11,001 bases of DNA from CAZKFG01 sp964551985 (GTDB lineage Bacteria > Bacillota > Negativicutes > Acidaminococcales > JAISLQ01), in the NCBI GenBank assembly GCA_964551985.1, contig CAZKFG010000063.1, positions 1 through 11,001 of the forward strand. The letters run 5' to 3'. Each line of letters starts with the position of its first letter. Within the stretch, counting starts at the first letter, position 1. Of this stretch, positions 6,652 through 11,001 are shown in pieces. The notes beneath the pieces were generated by a model. The model saw only the letters and a list, made by a program, of their open reading frames with translations. It was not told the origin of the DNA and ran no database searches. A program made the position numbers and the translations under genes.

Positions 6652-7090
6652 ACTTTTTTGCACCCCACACAATAGCAATGCCCGCGACAATCCACGCAAG
6701 CGTTTTTTGAGCTTTAGCGGCTTTAATCTGCTTTTTCACCTCTTTTTCGTATGCTATCAAAGATTTGTTGGCTTTGTCGAGCATTTCTCTCGACCTCTGC
6801 AAGTCCTGTTTCAATAGAATCAATTCTTGTTGCGCTTTGTTCAATTCTCCTTGAGCTGTCTTCAAATGTTGTAATGATGTCATTAACTGCTTGCTCGCTT
6901 CGGGTAAGTCCTGTTTCAATGTCTGTAACTCTACTTTGAGCTGATCGATTATATTCTGCTGCTGTTTTAAGTTGCTCTCGAGTTGCGCCAGCTCCGTCTC
7001 TGTTATCTGATATGTTGCCCCATAACATATAGCAGGCGATAACGCCAACGATAAGACCAACACTAAAGCTAATAATGTTTTTCTTGTCAA
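6650..7090 (-). CDS. Exported coiled-coil protein with C-terminal TM, spanin-like partner A
   Basis: A 146-aa protein with an N-terminal signal sequence (1-25; TRK, then a Leu/Val/Ala run, ending near ICYGA). The lipobox is not canonical, so signal peptidase I cleavage is more likely than lipidation. Residues 28-128 form an almost uninterrupted Leu/Gln/Lys/Glu coiled coil, and a transmembrane helix at about 131-143 (LAWIVAGIAIVWG) ends in AKK. The start is TTG at 7090. It follows TTAAGGAGATGAT, a near-perfect match to the 16S rRNA anti-Shine-Dalgarno, at about 10 nt. Over 368 nt it overlaps the 6723-7100 gene in another frame, and both frames look like real proteins. Together with the endolysin-like gene upstream this resembles Rz/Rz1 spanin organisation. 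An exported coiled coil with an end anchor could bridge the envelope. Unlike classical Rz1 it is long and not clearly a lipoprotein. Confidence 0.7.
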   Translation of the reverse strand: MTRKTLLALVLVLSLALSPAICYGATYQITETELAQLESNLKQQQNIIDQLKVELQTLKQDLPEASKQLMTSLQHLKTAQGELNKAQQELILLKQDLQRSREMLDKANKSLIAYEKEVKKQIKAAKAQKTLAWIVAGIAIVWGAKK

Positions 7091-7100
7091 TTTTAATCAT
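6723..7100 (-). CDS. Type II membrane coiled-coil protein, i-spanin/Rz-like partner B, overlapping
   Basis: A 125-aa protein with a short basic N terminus (KIDKKN), one transmembrane helix at about 9-28 (IISFSVGLIVGVIACYML) and a coiled coil of about 90 residues outside the membrane ('TDIETGLTRSEQAVNDI', 'RIDSIETGLAEVERNARQS'), ending in RKRGEKAD. This topology fits inner-membrane spanins (Rz). The ATG at 7100 lies 4 nt after the TAA of the preceding 57-aa gene (TAAGGAGATG). Normal Shine-Dalgarno spacing is absent, but termination-reinitiation coupling is plausible. The frame is +1 relative to the 6650-7090 gene and shares about 122 codons with it. An internal 35-codon (five-heptad) duplication is preserved in both frames. 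It could be an accidental open frame inside a coiled-coil gene. The N-terminal TM, lack of stops and helical, hydrophilic content argue against that. Confidence 0.6.
   Translation of the reverse strand: MIKIDKKNIISFSVGLIVGVIACYMLWGNISDNRDGAGATREQLKTAAEYNRSAQSRVTDIETGLTRSEQAVNDIITTFEDSSRRIEQSATRIDSIETGLAEVERNARQSQQIFDSIRKRGEKAD
6801..6920 (-). repeat. 35-codon internal duplication in the overlapping genes
   Basis: AAGTCCTGTTTCAAT occurs at 6801-6815 and again at 6906-6920, exactly 105 nt (35 codons, five heptads) apart. It encodes LKQDL twice in one frame and IETGL twice in the other. Heptad phase is kept in both reading frames. Confidence 0.6.
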
Positions 7101-7104
7101 CTCC

Positions 7105-7278
7105 TTAAATAATTTTACCTATTGCAAAGCCCAGTAAAAGCCCCAAACTACAACAGACAATAGCTGTTGTTTTGCATTGTGGGCTAGAATACTCTTGCAT
7201 CTTACGCTGATAAATTCTCTCTAGATCTTGCAGTTTTGACGCGGTTTTTGTCAGCAGTTTAATTATTTTGTTAAGCAT
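7105..7278 (-). CDS. 57-aa single-TM protein, holin-like candidate
   Basis: The protein starts MLNKIIKLLTKTASKLQDLE, an amphipathic basic helix. A charged stretch follows ('RIYQRKMQEYSS'), then a C-terminal transmembrane helix at about 38-57 containing CC and GxxxGK (ICCSL... GFAIGK-like pattern). It lies between an endolysin-like gene and the spanin-like pair, the usual place of a holin or other lysis accessory protein. A single C-terminal TM is unlike most holins, so the role is uncertain. The ATG at 7278 is chosen because GGGAGGTGA precedes it by 5 nt; a GTG 9 nt further upstream lies inside that ribosome binding site. The start overlaps the endolysin stop by 8 nt, and its own stop lies 4 nt before the ATG of the next gene, showing strong translational coupling. 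Confidence 0.55.
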   Translation of the reverse strand: MLNKIIKLLTKTASKLQDLERIYQRKMQEYSSPQCKTTAIVCCSLGLLLGFAIGKII

Positions 7279-7945
7279 TTGTTTCACCTCCCAATAAATT
7301 TAATAAATCCTTTTTCTCGCTTTCAAAGCGATTTTTCAGCCCGATTTTGACAACATCATAACTACCATTACACCAATCTTTTGGGCTGTGCCAAATCCCG
7401 CTGTCTAGTTGGTAAGCGTTGTCGCACTCTTCAATTAAAAAGTTATAAATAGCCTCAATCATACCTTCATCAAAATGCTCATCATCAACATAAGATAAAT
7501 TTAAATATGCTGGACTCAAGCGCTTTAAGGCTTCCTCAAACAGTTCGACTACATTGCCTGCGCCATATTGTACAGCTCTTGAGAATATACACTCTTTCAT
7601 GGCAAGTGAATGTTTTTCGGCACTATAATGCTGTTTTTCGAGCAATTCTACCGCCCTATTGTAGTACATCATCTTTGTGTACTCATGTTGTTTGTTTAAA
7701 AACCCTTGATAGTCCTCATCACATAGCTGCAACCATATGTTGTCAAACTCATCGGTCGTTGCTCCATATTGGCAAAGTTCCCTGTTATAGCCTGTTTCAC
7801 TGAGCCAACGAGCAAAGTTGTTAGCAACAGAGCCGATAAACTGGTGTGAGCCGTAAGAAACCCCACCCAAATCGCCATAACCTGTGCTTATAGCTTCTGC
7901 CCTGTTACCACTTTCATACTTCCCTGAAATACTTCCTAAAATCAT
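7271..7945 (-). CDS. Endolysin-like protein (phage lysozyme/muramidase type)
   Basis: A 224-aa protein. It opens 'ILGSISGKYESG' and continues 'AISTGYGDLGGVSYGSHQF', a signature seen in phage-type peptidoglycan hydrolases of Clostridia and Negativicutes. In these, the Glu of KYESG is a likely catalytic acid. The remainder is helical, with 'FSRAVQYGAGNVVELFEEAL' near the centre and a tryptophan-rich 'GIWHSPKDWCNGSYDVV' near 185-200. It has no signal peptide, so release would need a holin or similar pore. The ATG at 7945 follows GAGGAGGATGA. Its stop overlaps the start of the 57-aa TM protein, and its ribosome binding site overlaps the stop of the small gene upstream. Family placement is from motif memory, and the exact bond cleaved is unknown. 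Confidence 0.65.
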   Translation of the reverse strand: MILGSISGKYESGNRAEAISTGYGDLGGVSYGSHQFIGSVANNFARWLSETGYNRELCQYGATTDEFDNIWLQLCDEDYQGFLNKQHEYTKMMYYNRAVELLEKQHYSAEKHSLAMKECIFSRAVQYGAGNVVELFEEALKRLSPAYLNLSYVDDEHFDEGMIEAIYNFLIEECDNAYQLDSGIWHSPKDWCNGSYDVVKIGLKNRFESEKKDLLNLLGGETNA

Positions 7946-7957
7946 CTTTCATCCTCC

Positions 7958-8233
7958 TCAAATATGTTTTAATCTGTTTTGTTCTTCTGCACACTTGGCG
8001 TCATTAAAATTAACCGTGCGACTTAAATAGCCTGTTATCCTGCGAATTCTGACAATTGTGTCATAGTGTGGCTTTAAAAGTAGTGTTTCTTTATCGCTGC
8101 CAAAGCTAATATCAAGTTGTTTGAGCTTATGTTTGCCAAGTCTTTTTTGCTCATCTACAATCAGCAAAAGCTCTGCAGTATCTAGTTCTTTAGGACAAGT
8201 TATCTGAACCTGATTAATATTTATACTCTTCAT
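7958..8233 (-). CDS. Small protein resembling the C-terminal end of anaerobic ribonucleotide reductase (NrdD)
   Basis: A 91-aa protein. Its C-terminal third, 'RIRRITGYLSRTVNFNDAKCAEEQNRLKH', matches the pattern R-(V/I)-x-GYL...(F/W)N-x-x-K-x-x-E-x-x-x-R-x-KH found at the C terminus of class III (anaerobic) NrdD proteins. The first 55 residues show no nucleotide-reductase core, so this cannot be an active reductase. Such short NrdD-like proteins seem to occur in prophages of anaerobic Firmicutes near lysis genes, and their function is unknown to me. The ATG at 8233 follows a perfect AAAGGAGGTGA. It is the first gene of the lysis cassette and sits just behind two terminator-like hairpins. Its TGA (7958-7960) is immediately followed by the endolysin ribosome binding site. 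Confidence 0.55.
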   Translation of the reverse strand: MKSININQVQITCPKELDTAELLLIVDEQKRLGKHKLKQLDISFGSDKETLLLKPHYDTIVRIRRITGYLSRTVNFNDAKCAEEQNRLKHI

Positions 8234-8258
8234 AACTTCACCTCCTTTCCGGCATAAT

Positions 8259-8310
8259 AAAAAGACGCCGTAAGCGCCTTTAAAAATAACCCTACCAACT
8301 TGGTAAGGTT
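8259..8310 (-). terminator. Double terminator just upstream of the lysis cassette
   Basis: On the minus strand the first hairpin is AACCTTACC/GGTAGGGTT (8310-8288, one G-T wobble), followed by ATTTTT. The second is AAGGCGC/GCGTCTT (8280-8262, one wobble), followed by TTTTTATT. Only about a dozen bases separate the second U-tract from the ribosome binding site of the 7958-8233 gene, leaving no room for a separate promoter. The cassette is then expressed either by read-through or by regulated antitermination. Confidence 0.6.
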
Positions 8311-8368
8311 TTGCTATTTTGTTTTAACATAATAATAACTATTTGACTTTACTTGCCATATCCACTGC

Positions 8369-8445
8369 TTAAAACTCTAATCTTGTAGAGTATTTGTAAC
8401 AGTTTTTTCGACTTCGGCTTGTCTTTGTGGTTCGTATTCGTCATA
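8369..8445 (-). pseudogene. Degenerate copy of the 5' part of the 9104-10168 gene
   Basis: The minus strand here encodes 'YDEYEPQRQAEVEK' in one frame and, after a 1-base slip, 'KNCYKYSTRLEF' then a stop. The gene at 9104-10168 begins 'KRQAKAEAEKNWYKSAKRLKF'. The DNA match includes ATTTGTA(A/C)CAGTTTTT and GGTTCGTATT on the plus strand, with a 6-nt deletion and 1-nt indels. It is stop-bounded and too short to function. It is best read as the remnant of another cassette whose 5' linker was homologous. Confidence 0.6.
8372..8438 (-). repeat. Linker repeat, degenerate copy (partner at 10080-10154)
   Basis: Direct-repeat partner of 10080-10154 with two residues' worth of deletion and two single-base shifts. 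It lies in the otherwise gene-free 8234-8499 interval. Confidence 0.55.
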
Positions 8446-8460
8446 TAGGACGTCTTATTA

Positions 8461-8495
8461 CAAGTAAAGCTAGGTTTTTTCCCTAGCTTTACTTG
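8461..8495. other. Hairpin at the end of the 8500-9093 gene
   Basis: CAAGTAAAGCTAGG (8461-8474) pairs with CCTAGCTTTACTTG (8482-8495), a perfect 14-bp stem with a 7-nt loop. T6 follows on the plus strand, making a good plus-strand terminator. On the minus strand, the coding strand here, only TAATAAG follows. It may stop antisense transcription or stabilise the 3' end. AAAGCTAGG/CCTAGCTTT is shared with 6617-6651. Confidence 0.55.
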
Positions 8496-8499
8496 TTTT

Positions 8500-9093
8500 T
8501 TATTTCAGGTGTTCTGGTGTTGGCATTTGAAAGTCGTCTGTTTGAGTTATTTTTATTTGGTATATACAGCGTACATTGCTTCTTAATTCGTAGTATAAAT
8601 GCCTATTTGCCAGCCATATGATAAATAGGTGTTGGTCTTTGTAAAATGATACTTTTACTAGTTTTTCAGTTATGTAGTCATTTTGTTTTTCTTCATTATG
8701 GTCTTTGGCGTATTGGAGAAATTCTTTGTAGTCACTAGAGCCCTGCCAACCTTCTGCTAGTAGTTGTTTTGCATACCAGTCTAACACTTGTAATGGTGTT
8801 AGACTGGTTTTTATCATTTCGCTTTCTCTAAATACTACAAATCTATTGCCGGAATAACCACCAAAATCTCTTAATTTTTCGTTTATCAATAACTTATTTG
8901 TACCTGCTAAGGTTATTTTGTCAATACGTTGTACTATTAAATTATCTCGATATTTTATCTCATCATAGTTTAAAATATAAACTATTCTGTTAAATGATAG
9001 AAACAATACTATAAGAAAAATTGCGAATAACAAAAAAAGCTTTATTCCTTCTTTTTCTTTTTTAATAAATTTTTTTACATTAGTTAAAAACAT
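8500..9093 (-). CDS. Single-pass membrane protein, candidate immunity partner
   Basis: A 197-aa protein, unrecognised. A basic N terminus (NVKKFIKKEKEG) and one transmembrane helix at about 17-34 (IKLFLLFAIFLIVLFLSF) predict N-in topology. A mixed alpha/beta domain of about 160 residues ('LTPLQVLDWYAKQLLAEGW', 'LVKVSFYKDQHLFIIWLANR') then faces away from the cytoplasm. The ATG at 9093 is chosen because AAAGGAGGCAAT precedes it perfectly; an upstream ATG-like frame start at 9120 would overlap the gene before it. It begins 10 nt after the stop of the 9104-10168 protein. If that protein is a toxin acting in the periplasm or membrane, this is the natural immunity candidate (inference). It is followed by a hairpin overlapping its stop. 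Confidence 0.7.
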   Translation of the reverse strand: MFLTNVKKFIKKEKEGIKLFLLFAIFLIVLFLSFNRIVYILNYDEIKYRDNLIVQRIDKITLAGTNKLLINEKLRDFGGYSGNRFVVFRESEMIKTSLTPLQVLDWYAKQLLAEGWQGSSDYKEFLQYAKDHNEEKQNDYITEKLVKVSFYKDQHLFIIWLANRHLYYELRSNVRCIYQIKITQTDDFQMPTPEHLK

Positions 9094-9103
9094 ATTGCCT
9101 CCT

Positions 9104-10168
9104 TTAATCTGGTTGTCCAAAAATATCGCGCGATAAAAGGTTATCGCTTTTTCTTTGACTATGTTCTTCTAGCAATTCTGATACACTTGCCGCAAGGTCT
9201 ACTGATGGTGTACCAACTCCGATGAGTAAAACTATCACTTTACCTCTGTAATCTTTATTACCTACAACCATAGTTCCCCCGCCAATTCCATAGCTAACAG
9301 TTGCACCTATACTTATACCACTAAAAATATCGTGCATAACATTAGCATCTTTAAGGTCTATATCATTGTATAAAGATACTATTCTCATCGATAGAATTTG
9401 TCCGTTTAAAGCACTGCCCAAACCGCTGGTTCCTGCCTGTATGAGTGGGTATGTTCTTTGTAGCATTAGACTGTAGATAACTCCTCCGCCTACGCCTGCT
9501 GCAAGACTTCCTTTTTTAGCTACTCCTACAGAGCCTGTAACTACTATGCCATCACTGCCACGACTGTCAAATGCCATTTGTTCGCGCAGAGTGTTTTTTA
9601 TTTTTTCGATGTTTTCGGGCGTTGCGGGCTGATTGTTTTCTTGTAATATTTGGGCAAAAAATTCATCTGTAAAGTTTCTTATCAGCATATCCGCGCTCTC
9701 TCTTACGCTCATACCATCATCAACGTTGGTTTTGTCTAATATTTCTTGAAGATAGTTATTTAATTTTTCATAGTTTTTTTCTTTTTCGGATTGTTTATCT
9801 TTGTCATCTTCGGCTGTTTTTAAATCACCAAAATTCTGTTGTGTATTGCTGCTAGATGTACTGTCAACACCTAAATAGCCTAGATTTTTATCACTGCTAC
9901 CAACTTGACCATTGACAAAATTGTTTCCTTGCACTTGGTTGTTGGCTGCGTTACTTGGCTGTGCTTGGTCTTTGATAAAATTATCACCGACTTTTATCCC
10001 GCCGTTGCCGTATAGTACGGGGTGGATTGTTTCAGAAGTTGTTGTTTGCTGTGCTTGCCTTTCTTTTTCCTCTTGCTCAAATTTGAGTCTTTTGGCGGAT
10101 TTGTACCAGTTTTTCTCGGCTTCAGCTTTGGCTTGTCGCTTAAGGTTCGTATTTGCTAGACATAGCAC
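9104..10168 (-). CDS. Effector-like protein with glycine-rich domain; 5' end degenerate or orphan
   Basis: The open frame encodes up to 354 aa with no family I can name. From the first possible start it shows a charged helical part (8-40), a Ser/Thr/Asn/Gln-rich low-complexity linker (41-115), a helical region (120-200) and a glycine-rich hydrophobic domain (205-335; 'VGVAKKGSLAAGVGGG', 'GISIGATVSYGIGGGTMVVG', 'VIVLLIGVGTPSVDLAAS'). The last recalls the glycine-rich C-terminal domains of polymorphic toxins. No good start exists: GTG 10168 lies in a hairpin with no ribosome binding site. The ATG at 10163 reads MSSKYEP then TAA, and one extra T separates it from the long frame. The degenerate copy at 8369-8445 keeps YEP and RQA in one frame, so this gene probably carries a +1 insertion. 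It may be a 5'-truncated orphan toxin module. It lies upstream of the 8500-9093 membrane protein. Confidence 0.6.
   Translation of the reverse strand: MLCLANTNLKRQAKAEAEKNWYKSAKRLKFEQEEKERQAQQTTTSETIHPVLYGNGGIKVGDNFIKDQAQPSNAANNQVQGNNFVNGQVGSSDKNLGYLGVDSTSSSNTQQNFGDLKTAEDDKDKQSEKEKNYEKLNNYLQEILDKTNVDDGMSVRESADMLIRNFTDEFFAQILQENNQPATPENIEKIKNTLREQMAFDSRGSDGIVVTGSVGVAKKGSLAAGVGGGVIYSLMLQRTYPLIQAGTSGLGSALNGQILSMRIVSLYNDIDLKDANVMHDIFSGISIGATVSYGIGGGTMVVGNKDYRGKVIVLLIGVGTPSVDLAASVSELLEEHSQRKSDNLLSRDIFGQPD
10080..10154 (-). repeat. Linker repeat, intact-side copy (partner at 8372-8438)
   Basis: About 75 nt at the start of the 9104-10168 gene, similar in sequence to 8372-8438. Both encode (Y)EP..RQA...EKN(W/C)YK....RL(K/E)F when read with small frame corrections. 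The two copies are about 1.7 kb apart and in the same orientation, so they could support recombination. Confidence 0.6.
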
Positions 10169-10195
10169 ACAATCCAGCCTAAAGCTGGCTTGTGT
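10167..10195 (+). terminator. Hairpin with T7 tract on the plus strand
   Basis: ACACAA-T-CCAGC (10167-10178) pairs with GCTGG-C-TTGTGT (10184-10195), with one internal mismatch. Its minus-strand side lacks a U-tract, while TTTTTTT follows on the plus strand. It lies between the stop of the 10204-10812 membrane protein and the start-less 9104-10168 gene. It may mark the recombination junction of the cassette. Confidence 0.5.
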
Positions 10196-10203
10196 TTTTT
10201 TAT

Positions 10204-10812
10204 CTACTGTTTACTTTCTCTTTTGTCTAAAAACTTTATAAACTTAAGTGTTCCTTGAAAGAGAAAATATAGTAGAAAGTTGAATATTAACGGGATAGCA
10301 AAAAATTCAAAAATTAAATTTTTCAAAAAATTTCCAACTACACACGTAATTAGTTTTGTGTAATTATCAATTCCTGTCACCTGTACAATTACTATGCTCA
10401 GGATAAATATTGCTATAAGTGGTAGGTTGTTTATTGTTTGCGGATAGTCTGTTGATTTTGGTTTGTATAGTATTAGTTTTTTAAACCAGTAGTTCATTCT
10501 TTGTAAAAATGTTTTGCGGAAAATTGCTATACTTAAAATTGTATATACTATTATTACTGCTATTAGATAGACCATTTCTGGTTGATTTAAAAATCTGTCC
10601 GCAATAATCATATACTCATAAAAAAAATTATTGTTGCTATTAATAGCCACATCAGTCGCAGGGAATGTAAATATACTCATAGTTGTTCCCAAATAAAACA
10701 AGCGTTTTTTACTTCTTTGCGCTTTGTCTTGTTTGTAATAATACCATGTTAGAAAAACACTTACTGGCAAAAGTAAAAACAAAACTATTGTCATTATAAA
10801 AATCAATATCAT
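10204..10812 (-). CDS. Polytopic membrane protein, candidate immunity partner
   Basis: A 202-aa protein of unknown family with about five transmembrane helices, at roughly 2-26, 38-57, 80-98, 130-147 and 170-188, separated by short Lys/Arg-rich loops (KKRLFY, RKTFLQR, KKLILYKPK). It ends with a charged tail (FLDKRESKQ). The ATG at 10812 follows TAGGAGGTAGT. Its first codon is 10 nt after the stop of the partial upstream protein, which bears a cysteine-peptidase-like C terminus, and this suggests co-expression. Small polytopic proteins directly behind toxin genes are a recurring immunity type; the assignment rests on position only. Confidence 0.65.
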   Translation of the reverse strand: MILIFIMTIVLFLLLPVSVFLTWYYYKQDKAQRSKKRLFYLGTTMSIFTFPATDVAINSNNNFFYEYMIIADRFLNQPEMVYLIAVIIVYTILSIAIFRKTFLQRMNYWFKKLILYKPKSTDYPQTINNLPLIAIFILSIVIVQVTGIDNYTKLITCVVGNFLKNLIFEFFAIPLIFNFLLYFLFQGTLKFIKFLDKRESKQ

Positions 10813-10822
10813 ATACTACCTC

Positions 10823-11001
10823 CTATGCGGGAAAATTATGGTTAATTTCGGGTACATATTGGTATTTATAAACTCTACCACTCCAATTATTTGGGTCTTT
10901 ACCAAGTCCTCTTCTCGTAAAATACGGCACACCTTTCACATCCCACTCATACTTAAAGCCCATACTTACAAGCCCATCGTAGACAAATGTTGCACAGTTT
11001 G
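10823..11001 (-). CDS. C-terminal end of a protein with an NCATFV cysteine motif (partial)
   Basis: The last 58 codons of a gene that continues beyond the window. The visible part begins 'NCATFVYDGLVSMGFKYEWD' and ends 'YKYQYVPEINHNFPA'. An Asn-Cys followed by a hydrophobic helix ('NCxxFV..(G/A)L') is the nucleophile-helix pattern of papain-like NlpC/P60-superfamily enzymes. With so few residues after the Cys, the catalytic His would have to lie upstream (a permuted LRAT/YiiX-like order) or be H54 near the end. It is a plausible toxin tip domain, with the membrane protein 10 nt downstream as immunity. Too little is visible for a firm call. Confidence 0.5.
   Translation of the reverse strand, partial: NCATFVYDGLVSMGFKYEWDVKGVPYFTRRGLGKDPNNWSGRVYKYQYVPEINHNFPA

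Noticed and set aside
7279..7287. GTG start at 7287 for the small TM protein
   Set aside because: The GTG is part of the GGGAGGTGA ribosome binding site of the ATG at 7278.
7507..7803. 98-codon plus-strand frame opposite the endolysin-like gene
   Set aside because: Cys/His/Leu-rich composition typical of an antisense shadow; no ribosome binding site.
9094..9120. Longer start at 9120 for the 8500-9093 membrane protein
   Set aside because: It would overlap the preceding gene, and AAAGGAGGCAAT is placed for the ATG at 9093.
10130..10163. Programmed +1 frameshift at CCT TAA for the 9104-10168 gene
   Set aside because: The related copy at 8369-8445 reads through with CCA CAA and no extra base, and the ATG at 10163 has no clear ribosome binding site. 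A simple insertion is likelier, although it is kept as a minor alternative.
1..11001. CRISPR array, tRNA, rRNA or insertion sequence
   Set aside because: No regularly spaced repeats, no cloverleaf or rRNA signature, and no transposase-like frame or paired terminal inverted repeats seen on either strand.

Overview
The window looks like the junction between an ordinary chromosomal stretch (about 1-4010) and an accessory region (about 4010-11001) of a low-GC, anaerobic Firmicutes-type bacterium. A Clostridia/Negativicutes relative is suggested by strong AAGGAGG-type ribosome binding sites, A/T-rich intergenic DNA, a secreted 'stalk' (copper-amine-oxidase N-terminal-like) protein and a TM1266-type small regulator. 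A spanin-like lysis gene pair hints at a cell with an outer membrane, which would favour Negativicutes. That placement is inference.

Left part: a minus-strand operon runs leftward from about 2946. It holds a TM1266-like ACT-fold regulator (2660-2908), an RlmD/RumA-type 23S rRNA uracil-5-methyltransferase (1289-2623) and an exported stalk-domain protein (363-1265), and ends in tandem hairpins at 92-265. A DHH-family phosphoesterase (3056-3973, +) is divergent from it. The divergent promoters flank and touch a perfect 16-bp palindrome (2964-2979), a candidate operator.

Right part: all genes are on the minus strand and appear as modules. In transcription order they are: the C-terminal end of a large protein with an NC(A)TFV cysteine motif (10823-11001) and a polytopic membrane protein (10204-10812); a glycine-rich effector-like protein with no convincing start (9104-10168) and a single-pass membrane protein (8500-9093); a lysis-like cassette made of an NrdD-C-terminus-like small protein (7958-8233), an endolysin-like protein (7271-7945), a 57-aa single-TM protein (7105-7278) and two heavily overlapping coiled-coil membrane/exported proteins (6723-7100 and 6650-7090); a second effector-like protein (5431-6594) with a two-TM partner (4930-5421); and a two-TM protein split by a -1 frameshift at an A AAA AAG heptamer (4019-4854).

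The repeated order 'soluble or glycine-rich protein, then membrane protein with its start 10 nt or less after the stop' resembles effector-immunity pairs. A degenerate second copy of the 5' end of the 9104-10168 gene lies at 8369-8445, as expected if toxin cassettes are exchanged by recombination. No phage head or tail gene is visible here. The lysis genes may therefore belong to a prophage beyond the edge, or to a lysis-cassette-dependent protein release system (type 10-like) serving the neighbouring effectors. The overlapping spanin-like pair and the toxin/lysis association are the parts most worth following up.
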